Position numbers and translations under genes: made by a program. The notes under the pieces were generated by a model, which was given only the letters and a program-made list of their open reading frames with translations, made no database searches and had not been told where the DNA came from. From Tridacna crocea (taxonomy: Eukaryota > Mollusca > Bivalvia > Cardiida > Cardiidae), in assembly GCA_943736015.1 (NCBI GenBank), contig OX031063.1:31802172-31866171 (forward strand): DNA of 64,000 nt, given 5' to 3'. This document shows, piece by piece, positions 20,301 through 27,400 of this stretch (position 1 is the stretch's first letter; each line of letters begins with the position of its first letter).

Positions 20301-21790
20301 AACCAGTAATTGATTGGGAAAGGGTTAATCTTACTCAGCAGGATAAGGGTTAAGGTGATGAAATATTTGTATGTAGTACAGGCAGCATTAGGAGCTGATA
20401 TTGCAGCAACATAGCCTGTTATGATTCATCGAGTAATGATAATAATATTCCATTGGCAGCACGGTTTAATCCCATTTGCCCCACATTTTGATTTTTAGAC
20501 CAAAATATAAATGTTGGATAAATCGGAATTTGCACAAGTAACGGTGTAGGTAATCCTTGCCTGGGGCTTATTTGCAACTATCATCTGTTTCAATACCAGT
20601 AGTTATAGGCAAATTTGTATAAAAGAAACAAAAATTCTATATGTGATTCAGAGGAACTGCAATGTTCCTTTAACTACAACCATGAGAATTATGGGTGGGG
20701 GTACGAGCGTATGTTTGTAAACTTAAAATTGAAGGCATTTACATTAGTATTTATTCTATGGTTTTTAAAAGGTGGAAACGTGCTTGCATATAGAGAGGGA
20801 TATGTCTTGAATTTGGTCTATGTTCCACACCATGCAAGACTACAGCCTACCAAATTACACTGTTTCATACAGATTATATTCACACTTACCCTTGTATCAC
20901 CTTTAACCCATGCAGGTAAATGTCTTACTGGTTTTTCAAAATGTGGGACAAATGGGAAGACACCGGCAACACTTGTATCAATCATTCGGAATTATCATAA
21001 CGCATTTCTTGCAGGTCTTTTATACTCCATGTGGTTACAACTTGAACATGATCTCAAGAAAAACAAGTTCAAGGAGTCATTGAGAAGAAACCGCACATCA
21101 AGTATGGACTGCTCTGGATCAAGCAAAGGCTTGTTTCTTGGGATCATCATATTTGTCGGGATCATCATCATTTTGATAACGCTGTTTGTGCTGACCCGGG
21201 CCGAAGGATTCAAAAAGACTGCCATTAGACTGGAGCATATTAGCGACATGGTCATATACACAGTTACTACCATTGCAGTATGTTTGTCTTTCAACAGAAC
21301 CCAAGGACTGCGTAGGGATATGGAAAAACGTGGTACCTTTGAAGAAATACTCTTGGTACTTTCACTAATAGGCGTCTACGGTTTTTGCATTGCAAACGTT
21401 ATTGCCGGTGCCAAATCAACTTCAACGAATGAAGGACGATTTATAGTTGTATCTAACTGCTTACATCTGTTACAAGCTAGCGTTCAAACAATCTTCCTGC
21501 TCGGGAATGTTCAGAAACGGATGGTTAAACGAGAACATTTAAGCAAAAAGCCAGGCCGGGAATTCGTAACATTTTTGCTTGTGTGTAATGTTGCTATTTT
21601 TATCATGACGTTGTTTAAAGCGCACCAATCGAGTATGACCCTCGTCCAGACGGGATTTTATGGGTCAGTGACGTGGAATATTATAACTCACGTCACAGTG
21701 CCGATTAAAATCTTCTTTCGGTTTCAGTCGAGCGTATGTCTAGCAAATATTTGGAAATATTCATGGCGACCGATACAGAATAGCGAGTAA
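5711..21790 (+). CDS. Otopetrin-family proton channel, nine coding exons, complete
   Basis: Spliced exons: 5711-6153, 6630-7009, 8070-8175, 8765-8885, 10554-10752, 11221-11381, 18590-18740, 19186-19317, 21015-21790. Every intron is GT..AG, phases chain correctly (2,1,2,0,1,0,1,1) and the sum is 2469 nt, 822 residues plus TAA. Residues 1-315 are a charged Ser/Thr/Asp-rich tail with no membrane segment. About 12 hydrophobic helices follow, near 316-338, 351-373, 411-432, 449-467, 479-499, 549-570, 603-625 and five more to the C-terminus. Family signatures seen are FYLRIGVVGFGIGSMI, RFGLMHMIATNLCVW, and a C-terminal GFYGSVTWNIITH followed by FFRFQSSVCLANIW. Otopetrins are known proton-selective channels (OTOP1 sour taste; otolith and skeleton formation), so a role in acid sensing or shell/pH physiology is inference. 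The start codon is the first Met after the 5'UTR acceptor; a more upstream in-frame Met at 5597 lies before that acceptor. Long N-terminus compared with vertebrate OTOPs. Confidence 0.93.
6630..7009 (+). CDS. Otopetrin exon 2 (N-terminal tail)
   Basis: Acceptor CCACAG at 6624-6629, entered in phase 2 to give Ile-Trp-Val-Pro. Encodes ~residues 148-274: a short poly-Ala run, many Ser/Thr/Gly, then a basic segment with SRVKKSVSPPKHLSLG. No helices. The donor is GTTTGA at 7010, a weak consensus, which makes alternative use of this junction conceivable. The phase-1 exit matches exon 3. Confidence 0.85.
7136..7160. repeat. (CT)n microsatellite in intron 2
   Basis: About ten to twelve CT units. Confidence 0.9.
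7195..7438. mobile_element. Family E MITE in otopetrin intron 2
   Basis: Arms with GATTTGAAAGTAACACAACT and a core GATTGGCCAAACTATTTGGT/TTAGCCAATC at ~7311-7342; right end ATAGATGGTGGATACGGACCC. Confidence 0.7.
7735..7955. mobile_element. Family B MITE in otopetrin intron 2
   Basis: Central palindrome GGATCAGACTGCACAGAACG / GTGCAGTCTGATCC at 7802-7836 with GCGGACGGCATAGATAC arms. Confidence 0.75.
7985..8024. repeat. Short dispersed repeat, matches 24421-24463 inverted
   Basis: CTATTTCTCGATATCCTACC plus GGAAAGCATAAAATAAT; the reverse complement recurs 16 kb away. It lies 45 nt before the exon 3 acceptor. Confidence 0.7.
8070..8175 (+). CDS. Otopetrin exon 3 (end of cytosolic tail)
   Basis: Acceptor TTTTTCAG ends at 8069; donor AG|GTAATG at 8176. 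In phase it encodes Gly-Leu-Gly-Pro-Phe-Gln followed by an acidic stretch with two ENEA motifs. A second frame is also open across this exon, but only the phase-1 entry and phase-2 exit agree with exons 2 and 4. Confidence 0.82.
8331..8381. repeat. (AG)n microsatellite in intron 3
   Basis: About 25 uninterrupted AG units. Confidence 0.95.
8765..8885 (+). CDS. Otopetrin exon 4 (TM1)
   Basis: Encodes FTDNLCITCSLIYMLLVSVT and the rest of helix 1, ending at ALFE. Two AGs compete, at 8764 and 8772. Only the upstream one (TTATTCAG) restores frame with exon 3; the downstream one runs into a stop. Donor GAG|GTAACT at 8886, phase 0. Confidence 0.88.
9255..9475. mobile_element. Family E MITE in intron 4, with internal poly-A
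   Basis: GATTCATCCATGTTCATCAACC left; core GATAGGCTTAACCATTTGGT then a ~22-nt A run at 9370-9391; right end AATAGTTGGTGAATCTGGACC. Confidence 0.75.
9540..9902. mobile_element. Family F MITE in intron 4
   Basis: TTAAGGTAGTGCACC at the left and, in reverse complement, TTAAGGTAGTAGACC at the right; TTAA at both borders. The body is AT-rich with AATACCTCCCTTTTCAG. Copies at 47820-48190 and 43205-43575. Confidence 0.8.
10317..10340. repeat. (GTTA)n microsatellite in intron 4
   Basis: Six TTAG/AGTT units. Confidence 0.9.
10554..10752 (+). CDS. Otopetrin exon 5 (TM2 and start of TM3)
   Basis: Acceptor TTCTTTCAG ends at 10553, donor GTAAGT at 10753, phase 0 in and phase 1 out. Helix 2 is GFYVYLHATSILFLSYVNLY; a basic loop RTSLFRRTERT follows, and the exon ends in the family hallmark GSFYLRIGVV that opens helix 3. 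Confidence 0.93.
10975..11172. mobile_element. Family E MITE in intron 5
   Basis: Core TTCTGATTGGCTGAACCACT / GGTTTAGCCAATTAGAAG at 11051-11090; ends CCGTATTTACCCACCATTCC and GAATGGTTGGTGAATATGGA. Removes nothing from exon 6, which starts 48 nt later. Confidence 0.85.
11221..11381 (+). CDS. Otopetrin exon 6 (TM3-TM4)
   Basis: Begins GFGIGSMIKSGLHFGEYF and ends in the helix CFTFIQLYFVFLSSN; donor AAC|GTAAGT at 11382. The G-S-M-I-x-x-G-L and P-x-F-x-x-x-F-T-F-x-Q-x-Y-F-x-F spacing is typical of otopetrins. A very long intron (7208 nt) follows. Confidence 0.95.
11552..11561 (+). repeat. Left 10-bp target-site duplication of the foldback element
   Basis: GCAAAATATA, identical to 17329-17338, directly abutting the inverted terminal sequence. 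Confidence 0.8.
11600..12833 (+). repeat. Left arm tandem array, ~77-bp units
   Basis: About 16 units, each with GCCAGCTCGACATTCCAGCT, then one or two AGCTCAACAG blocks, an AT-rich spacer and GTCCGTTGAG. Two spacer flavours alternate irregularly: CATATGTTTCGATCAATG and ATATATGTCAAAATCAAAG. Measured neighbouring starts are 77-78 bp apart (12554, 12631, 12709). Units diverge by substitutions and small indels. Confidence 0.9.
12836..12867 (+). repeat. Mariner left terminal inverted repeat
   Basis: Begins CGAGGGGCATTTTAAAAGTC after a TA dinucleotide; pairs with 14144-14175. Confidence 0.88.
13026..14105 (+). CDS. Mariner transposase, DD34D, intact 359 aa
   Basis: Cut-and-paste transposase of the Tc1/mariner superfamily. 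Residues ~10-120 form the paired helix-turn-helix DNA-binding region with an RSGRPLSA linker. WVPHLLTDDQKRDRV is the mariner WVPHxL motif at 126-140. Catalytic acids are D165 (VTGDETW), D260 (LLHDNAPAH) and D295 (YSPDLSPCDFW), with exactly 34 residues between the last two. Length is close to the usual ~345 residues and there are no stops. It uses the same strand as the host otopetrin gene and lies inside its intron 6. A downstream tail of ~70 nt reaches the right inverted repeat. Activity is not shown by sequence alone. Confidence 0.95.
   Translation: MADVNGGSVAEEQRAYCKIRGLLGFKASDVKADLDKIYGDNALSFQVVARWIRLFRQGRESVKDGPRSGRPLSAVSENDVACVKSLIDADARYTVQEVVEISGLNSSAVFQILKERLRLRKVCARWVPHLLTDDQKRDRVNKATELLHMYKDCDSRRLREIVTGDETWLYLFEPENKENNKVWIRKNDERPQIARRSRGVRRIMYALFFYSDGMVAQVPVPQHTSVTGVFYKTSVLSTVVKHYTSKRPRTGVRGIHLLHDNAPAHRSAVVEEYLKEQHIKTLPHPAYSPDLSPCDFWLNPYIKEYMRGRRFESRHAVGSALFQCTNSIPKEAFKNAFHDWIRRLEKCVNNNGEYFEGLK
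14144..14175 (-). repeat. Mariner right terminal inverted repeat
   Basis: Ends GAAATGCCCCTCG before TA; three differences from the left repeat over ~32 bp. Confidence 0.88.
14178..17270 (-). repeat. Right arm tandem array, same ~77-bp unit in reverse
   Basis: Roughly 38-40 units reading TTGAGCTGGAATGTCGAGCT, GGCTCAACGGAC, then ATTGATCGAAACATATG or TTTGATTTTGACATATA. The array is longer than the left arm. A short stretch at ~14446-14530 reverts to left-arm orientation, repeating the inversion centre. Confidence 0.9.
17329..17338 (+). repeat. Right 10-bp target-site duplication of the foldback element
   Basis: GCAAAATATA, immediately after the right terminus ending CACGGACCC. Confidence 0.8.
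17700..17960 (+). repeat. Dispersed bivalve-type repeat with CCGTCCGTC run, intron 6
   Basis: TAGAATGAGCTACTGTGATC is followed by a GTCCGTCGTCCGTCCGTCC run and AAACTCTAGCATCTAC. Similar 'agctactgtgatc…gtccgtcgtccgtc' repeats are common in mollusc genomes (from memory). A small ATCAACTGATAGTTGAT hairpin lies at its left. Confidence 0.55.
18000..18094. repeat. 95-bp hairpin in intron 6
   Basis: GCATCTACAATTTTTAACTA at the left and its near-complement GGTTAGAAATTGTAGATGC at the right, continuing inward to GGGCCA/TGGCCC with a ~15-nt loop. Confidence 0.8.
18590..18740 (+). CDS. Otopetrin exon 7 (TM5)
   Basis: Acceptor TTTTTTCAG ends at 18589; encodes HRYKRIARFGLMHMIATNLC then VWFENIVKETLRE, the most conserved otopetrin block (RFGLMHxxATN). 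Donor CTG|GTAAGT at 18741, phase 1. Confidence 0.95.
19186..19317 (+). CDS. Otopetrin exon 8 (loop and TM6)
   Basis: Acceptor TTCTTACAG ends at 19185. Encodes a hydrophilic loop with Asn/His/Asp and then SFPYLFPCIVLYSLLCA, equivalent to the family's pYLyP..iEYSL motif. Donor A|GTAAGA at 19318, phase 1, joining 21015 to give a Ser codon. Confidence 0.93.
19695..19815. mobile_element. Family B MITE (partial) in intron 8
   Basis: Palindrome AAGATCAGACTGCACAGAAT / GTGCAGTCTGATCTTT flanked by GCGGACAGTGTAGATC and GTCTACACTATCCG. Confidence 0.75.
19817..20045 (-). mobile_element. Family A MITE, complete, intron 8
   Basis: TTAA at 19817-19820 and 20042-20045. Ends CCCATTACCACACAATCCCT and, reversed, CCCATTATCAAACGACAATA. 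Central palindrome 19870-19936. It abuts the family B copy on its left. Confidence 0.92.
20100..20328 (+). mobile_element. Family A MITE, opposite orientation, intron 8
   Basis: TTAA at 20100 and 20325-20328. The central palindrome has several mismatches (TTACCACCATTT), so it is older than its neighbour. The two copies sit 55 bp apart in inverted orientation. Confidence 0.85.
21015..21790 (+). CDS. Otopetrin terminal exon 9 (TM6 end through TM12 and stop)
   Basis: Acceptor TTCTTGCAG ends at 21014. Encodes residues 565-822: a linker, TM7 (LFLGIIIFVGIIIILITLFV), TM8 (MVIYTVTTIAVCLSF), TM9, TM10 (NCLHLLQASVQTIFLL), TM11 (TFLLVCNVAIFIMTLF), and the conserved terminal block with SVTWNIITHVTVPIKIFFRF. 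Stop TAA at 21788-21790. The open frame runs upstream to 20615, but that part is intronic by phase and lacks family similarity. Confidence 0.95.
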
Positions 21791-21884
21791 CTTGTTTCGG
21801 CTTTGTGTCGTGGAAGTGATATACAGATATACAGTACAGATATACGATATAATGAGAGTTTATAAAATTTTAACAATATTTCTT

Positions 21885-22150
21885 CGGGAAATAGGAGCAT
21901 TAAACGTAAGGCAAAAAGGCAGCATTTTAAAGACAAAAATATATGTTCTTTTCGGACAGTGTCGATTCAAGATCAGAATGCACGTTCTGTGCAGTCTAAT
22001 CTTGACATACACTGTCCGCTAAAGGTCGCTAGGTCACACTATAGCAGCCCTAAGGTTGATTATGATGGTATATCAACTTTAATTGCTGCCTGACCTTAAA
22101 TTCCACTGTCCGCAAAAGGTCCTTGAGTCATGCAAAGCAGTGTAACGATT
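21885..22150. mobile_element. Family B MITE(s) after the otopetrin stop
   Basis: CGGACAGTGTCGATTCAAGATC…ACACTGTCCGC at 21954-22020; a second partial terminus with CCACTGTCCGCAAAAGGTCC near 22103 suggests a duplicated or second copy. Confidence 0.65.
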
Positions 22151-22211
22151 AAATCAGCTGTAGAGCACGGTCTCTGTAGCTCCTGAAAGTTCTGTCAGAT
22201 CTGGGATGTCG

Positions 22212-22437
22212 TTAACCCATTACCACACAATCCCTACTTTTGACGACCCTGAGAAAGAATGCTTTAGAAAACATAGTGGGAAAAGGAGAAAATGCTGGTA
22301 ACCAGCATTTTCTTCTTTTCCTACGATGTTTTCTACCCTTCACAAAACAAATTTAAGATTTCAAAATTTTATTTTGTCGTCTGCAAATACTTTTGGTTTG
22401 GACAAGCCTAAAGTTTTGTCGTTTGGTAATGAGTTAA
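22212..22437 (-). mobile_element. Family A MITE, complete
   Basis: TTAACCCATTACCACACAAT at the left and GTTTGGTAATGAGTTAA at the right; central palindrome 22267-22335. Confidence 0.9.
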
Positions 22438-22679
22438 ACACAAAAATGCAAAGTACACCAACAAAACTGCGGAACAACAAATAATGTTCTATTTCGTAAG
22501 CATCTATTTGATCACTTACAGGGACCAAACATTTATCAATGTCATTTTTTTTCTATAGGTGTATCATCCAAACTGTTAAAAAGGTTTGTCTGGTGCGATA
22601 GCAGGTTTAAGTGTTAATGATTTCAGCACCAAATATGTAAATCCGACCTTTATTGATGTCTGAAGATAAATATATTTAG

Positions 22680-22685
22680 AATAAA
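22680..22685 (+). promoter_or_regulatory. Candidate polyadenylation signal of the otopetrin gene
   Basis: AATAAA about 890 nt after the stop; another AATAAA is near 22725. If either is used, the 3'UTR would contain family A and family B MITEs. Which is used cannot be told from sequence. Confidence 0.25.
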
Positions 22686-22945
22686 AAAGATGTTTTTCAT
22701 GTGTCTTTGATAAAACAAACAGACGGAATAAATCCGAAACAGACTATAGGGCTTTTTTGCTTTCTGATCCTATCCTATACCACTTATCAAAGTGCCTGTT
22801 TTCTCTCTATAGTCGCTGAAAGGGTTAAGGACGTTTTCATTATCAAGAATGAGACTTTTTACAGAGTAACATGAGTCAATGCCCAATGCTGAAAGACTGC
22901 TGAACGTATCCAATTAAATTTAAGCTGGGCCCTACCAAAGGCGGC

Positions 22946-23166
22946 TTAACCCTTTCCTAAACGACAATTTTTTTTCGACTCTTCCAAACTCAAAGAGTTT
23001 GCAAAACACAATTTCACATTTGATAAAGTTCTCCAATATGAGTAGAAAACACTGAGGGAAAAGGAGAAATTGCTCGTTACGAGCAATTTCTCCTTTTCCC
23101 ACAGTGTTTTCAAAAGACTTGTATTGTTGACATGTAAAAACAAGGGCTTGTTTGGGAAAGGGTAAA
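22946..23166 (+). mobile_element. Family A MITE, variant core
   Basis: TTAACCCTTTCCTAAACGAC left end. The core reads GAAATTGCTCGTTACGAGCA instead of GAAAATGCTGGTTACCAGCA, both arms changed together. The same variant occurs at 29635-29715. Confidence 0.85.
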
Positions 23167-23208
23167 TGTAAGTCTGCGCTGCATTATACAAAGCACGTTA
23201 TCACAATA

Positions 23209-23478
23209 TTATCCATCTTGTCTAAAAGCCACCTGAATCATTAGGTAAACTGGTCCTTGAATATTGCCATCCCCCAAAAATAAAAAGAAGTCTTGATCCA
23301 TGTCAGCCTTTGCATCTTGTAAGAGAGTGTGTTGTCGATTTTCCTGTGAAGTTATTTTTCCCTTCAGAACTTTGGTAAGGGAAGTAACACGGATAAAACA
23401 TCTTTCATTGCAAAAGTTAACTTCCTTGCCTGTAAAAAAGCTCCACTTTGCCGCTAGAAAGTCCAATTTCTTAACCAT
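23209..23478 (-). other. Short uncharacterised open frame (89 codons), weak
   Basis: Less AT-rich than its surroundings and open for 89 codons (starts MVKKLDFLAAKWSFF); no family recognised, no splice-site evidence. Could be a decayed transposon or retrocopy fragment. Confidence 0.15.
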
Positions 23479-23647
23479 TATCCTGCTAGATAATAACTAG
23501 AAACTTGAAGTTTCTTCTTGCTGTTCTGGTTAAATTTACAATGGTCACGGCATTATTTTGTTCTTGTGTACTCGAGAAGTATCGAACTATTTGAAAGGCG
23601 TTTGGATAATGCTGTTCAGAGACATTTGCATCAAACTGCCGAGTGCT

Positions 23648-23952
23648 GACATATGAACACGGCGGGGAATCACAACACCTGATAAAAAAAGTTATTGTCG
23701 AGCAAACAAATTATCCAGGGTAAAAAATTTGTTTGCTCGTCAATAACTTTTTTATCAGGTGTTGTTTAAAAAATCTAACACATCAAGCAAATCCCTGGAG
23801 TCCTTCCGCCTTCTCTGCTTCAAACCAAATTCCAGTCGGCCATGTATTAACGGAATTATTGAAGATTTTCTTACCTAAAGTCGGGGAATTTTTTCAAATA
23901 ACGGTCATTGTTGTTGTTGTTGTGTCACGTGATTCCCCGCCGTGATATGAAG
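23648..23952. mobile_element. Foldback element with a second hairpin nested in it
   Basis: Outer arms ACACGGCGGGGAATCAC (near 23655) and GTGATTCCCCGCCGTGA (near 23928). Inside, 23670-23765 is a hairpin with CAACACCTGATAAAAAAAGT and GAGCAAACAAATT on both sides. Confidence 0.75.
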
Positions 23953-24029
23953 GCGAGAATGAAAATCTCGCCTTCTAAAACTGAAATCTTTAATTCGATA
24001 GAAATAACCCAAATATTGCTCTTTCAAAT

Positions 24030-24180
24030 TTATGTTTTCGGGAAGATTATCCCCTGATCGGACATTGTAAATCCAAGATGAGACTGCAGGTTCTGTGCAG
24101 TCTGATATTGGACCTAGATTGTCTGCAAAGGAATTGAGGTCCGTGAATCGCGCTAAGCAGCCTATGGATTAGTGTACCAG
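24030..24180. mobile_element. Family B MITE
   Basis: CGGACATTGTAAATCCAAGA, core GAGACTGCAGGTTCTGTGCA and GACCTAGATTGTCTGC; ends eroded. Confidence 0.65.
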
Positions 24181-24409
24181 TGGCCTATCTAGTTCCTTCA
24201 GCGCTGATGATTCGGGGCATTTTCGTATACCAGTTGAGAAGAGAATATTATTGAGGAGGAAAATAACCATGTAAGTCTTTATAAAAGAAGAGAATGTTGT
24301 GAGATAAAGATAGACAATACCGTTTTCTACTGTCGGCAACTCATTAAATGATATCAGAAAGTTTATATACAAAATTTTCTGTTTCATTTCTACGCAGTGT
24401 ATGAGACCC

Positions 24410-25350
24410 GGATATCACAAATTATTTCATGCTTTCCGGTAGGATATCGAGAAATAGCAGTGAAAATATTTTTCGATATTTCACGGGTACGACCAGTGAA
24501 GATACCGATTTTCATGTTTTTGTTGCCTAGGTAAATTGCCCATGCCTCACAACCAGATAGAAATATGACGTCATTTACCTTACATTTCTCGTGCTTGACG
24601 TAATATTGTAATGAGTTGCTGTGCAGGAGGGGTATGCCACGGGGAATAACGGAAAGAACTGTACTGGATTTTGATAAAGCTTCTCCCAGAAAGGGTTAAA
24701 AGCATGAAATAAATAGAATATTTGTCTTTTTCGGTGAATGGTTAAAATTTATTTCATCGAGTGAACACCATCGGTAATATTTTCACGAGTGGTGCAGTCA
24801 CTATGTACTCAGTATGCAAAAGTTACTGCAGTTTGTTTAAATCCATCAATTTTTTCTTAGTCCTGTACCAAACACTGACGTGATTTAACGACACTGAAAA
24901 TGTTCGTGACCAGCAACCAGTTTCACTCCTACAATTTCTCCATTTTATACCGTTTCAAGGACAAATATCATCATTCGACGCACCTTAATTGTGGTCAGAA
25001 TTTTTCTTTTGATATTGACTAGTCTTTAGCCAGTCAATCGTTTGATTGTCATTGATGAAGAAAGTTGTTTATGACGTGACAACTTTTTTCCCGTTTTTTT
25101 TTTTACAAGTCTATCATTCAGAAAAATAGAATGCAAAACAATATACGCGCAGCTACACTTTTGTGGATCTCAAAAGGACACAGCACCTCTGAGAACTGAG
25201 CAGGAAATGGAGCAGTTGCTGACGTTTACTATGGAAGTGTCTTTTGCATTTTGCCATATTCCTACTGAGAAGTATGTTCTCGAAATATTTCTATCCTATT
25301 TCTCCAGTACCAGATAGTTATATGTCAGAAAATGTCTGTGTAGAAATAGA
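24410..25350. other. Intergenic, no gene; copy of a short dispersed repeat
   Basis: 24421-24463 is the reverse complement of 7985-8024. No coding signal seen in the rest. Confidence 0.5.
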
Positions 25351-25545
25351 TTACCCATTTACCACAAAATGCCAACTTGTAACGACACTGGGAAAGAAGG
25401 CCTTTAAAAATACCGTGGGAATGGGAGATAATCCTGGTCTCACAATGTTGGCTATTTTATTTGAGACACTTTCCACAATTTTGGCCACATTTAGTTTGAC
25501 GTCTGCGTATGCCTCGGGCTTGGACGAGAATGAAATTCTGTCTTC
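25351..25545 (-). mobile_element. Family A MITE, heavily decayed
   Basis: TTACCCATTTACCACAAAAT, GAAAGAAGGCCTTTAAAAAT and GTTTGACGTCTGCGTATGCC keep the family order; the core is rearranged. Confidence 0.5.
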
Positions 25546-26084
25546 AACAATATAACATATTTCAGTTGTATTCATTCTTAAGGCAGTTGCAACAGGCATA
25601 TTAAAACAGCTTAAGCAATCCAAATTTTCTCCGAAATAATAGGAAATGTGTGGAGGAAGGAGAAATTACTGGTGCTCAGGATTTTCCCCATATTCCAAAT
25701 TATTAGATTTCCAGAACCCTTGCTTCTACCTTTAAATAACCTTCTTGAATTATTTGAATAAGGATTTGTAAATGGAAGGGAAGAAAAATGCAGATAAAAA
25801 AGTCAGTGAAGCAGATACGAAAGAGGAACAATATACTTTTGTTTTTGGCTTTACCCAAAACAAATTCATTATCTAAAATCGCGATCATATTTTTTTGACC
25901 GACAAGCAATTACATGATAGCAAAATCTTCATAAACAATTATTATCTTATTTGTACAAGAAAAAAGAACCCGGACATAACAAAATAAATGACGTAGCTCA
26001 CTGCCTTATCAAACGTATTTGTAGCAAAAGACTTGCAAAACACTTTTGGAGATGCAGACGAATAAGTCGAATTATGATTTAAAT

Positions 26085-26245
26085 AATGTGTACCAGTACA
26101 CGTGAAATTTCGGCAATAGGAGAATTATCTTGCCCGAGAACATTTCAACGTACCCCCAGTGCTTCCGTCTCCACGAAGAAAACAGTGTTTCCAGTGAGGC
26201 TTGAACCCCTGGCCTCTAAGTTACAACCCCTGCACTTTATCACTG
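26085..26245 (-). repeat. tRNA-derived SINE fragment
   Basis: On the minus strand GTGAGTCAGTGATAAAGTGC resembles an A box and CCAGGGGTTCAAGCCTC a B box, in tRNA-like spacing. Confidence 0.55.
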
Positions 26246-26447
26246 ACTCACACATAGGACGACAAGAAAGTCTTATTGAGGTAAAATATCAAATCAGTAA
26301 CAGTCCTTTCACAGAACATCTGAGCGTCTTCAAGTCAAGAACCACATACGTATTCATGCACACTTTTATTCACCGTTCTTGGTTTTCAAACATACTAGGG
26401 AAGGGCTCTGCAGCTTCTTGCCGACGTGATGAAGATTATCTGTAGAG

Positions 26448-26540
26448 ATCGAGCCAAGAGCCTTGTCGGGGCTGAAGCCAAAAGCCTTTGCGAACATCAA
26501 GCCCAGAGACTTCGCAAACATAAACCCAGAGCCTTTGTAG
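26448..26540. repeat. ~30-bp minisatellite, three units
   Basis: Repeating pattern AGAG(C/A)CTT(T/C)GC(G/A)AACAT(C/A)AA with AAGCC(C/A) spacers. Confidence 0.6.
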
Positions 26541-26674
26541 TGCAAATTCTTTACCACTGTCACTGAGCCACAGAGACCTCTCTTGGTACAAGTACACACG
26601 CTTTCTTTGCGAACATGGCCGGTTTTTTTCAGTGAGTTTTGGTCTAAATTCTCGCAACCTTTCTGAATTCTAAT

Positions 26675-26785
26675 GTAAGACAATTTCTGATTAGTTCACC
26701 CAAATTGTTTAGCCATCCAGAAACTCCGTTATCTTCAAAGTGAAACATGCATTTCAGAATGGTTCGTAAATACGGGTCAAAGTTC
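26675..26785. mobile_element. Family E MITE, decayed
   Basis: TTTCTGATTAGTTCACCCAAATTG, TTTAGCCATCCAGAAAC and AGAATGGTTCGTAAATACGG retain the order. Confidence 0.55.
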
Positions 26786-26880
26786 TCAATCTTAAAAAAA
26801 GAACATGTTAAAGTATTACAACAAGATCATTAGACCAACAAGTTTTTCTGCAAATTGCAAACAGATGTTCCGAGTTCTGA

Positions 26881-27109
26881 TTAACCCTTTACCAAACGAG
26901 AAAATTTTAGACTGGTCCAAATTGAAAGCATTTGCAGACGACAAAACAAAGGTGACTGAAAAATTGAAATTTGTTCTGGGAAGGGTAGAAAACACTGTGG
27001 GAAAAGGAGAAAATGCTGGTTACCAGCATTTTCTCCTTTTCCCACAGTGTTTTCGAAAGGCTTCTTTCTCAGGGGTGTCAAAAGTAGGGATTGTGTGGTA
27101 ATGGGTTAA
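26881..27109 (+). mobile_element. Family A MITE, complete, best-preserved
   Basis: TTAA at 26881-26884 and 27106-27109. Ends CCCTTTACCAAACGAGAAAA and, reversed, CCCATTACCACACAATCCCT. The central hairpin GAAAACACTGTGGGAAAAGG… pairs perfectly for over 30 bp. Confidence 0.95.
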
Positions 27110-27199
27110 TCTTTTCCCCCCTGGTTCCCCTTTGCTCCCTCTTCCGTATCTAAAATTAAGATCTTTGGTATATTTATCGTGGCGATATTTAAACTCCTG

Positions 27200-27400
27200 T
27201 GATACTTAGTGCTGCTCAGTGCGCTTTTGCAAACTGTCTAGATTAACATCGCACTGCACAGAACGTGCCCTGTGATCTTGGATCTATACTGTCCGATATG
27301 TGAATTTTTTTTCTTGCTAGAATTTTGAAATTGCAATATTTGATATTTTACTATTGGCTGGAAAATTTTTCATTTAGCTTTCTTTTAACACTTTAAAGGT
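27200..27400. mobile_element. Family B MITE, decayed
   Basis: GCACTGCACAGAACGTGC core, CTTGGATCTATACTGTCCG arm. Confidence 0.6.

Noticed and set aside
20615-21014. Upstream part of the 391-codon frame as otopetrin coding sequence
   Set aside because: Phase and family alignment place the intron 8 acceptor at 21014; the upstream 133 residues do not resemble otopetrins.
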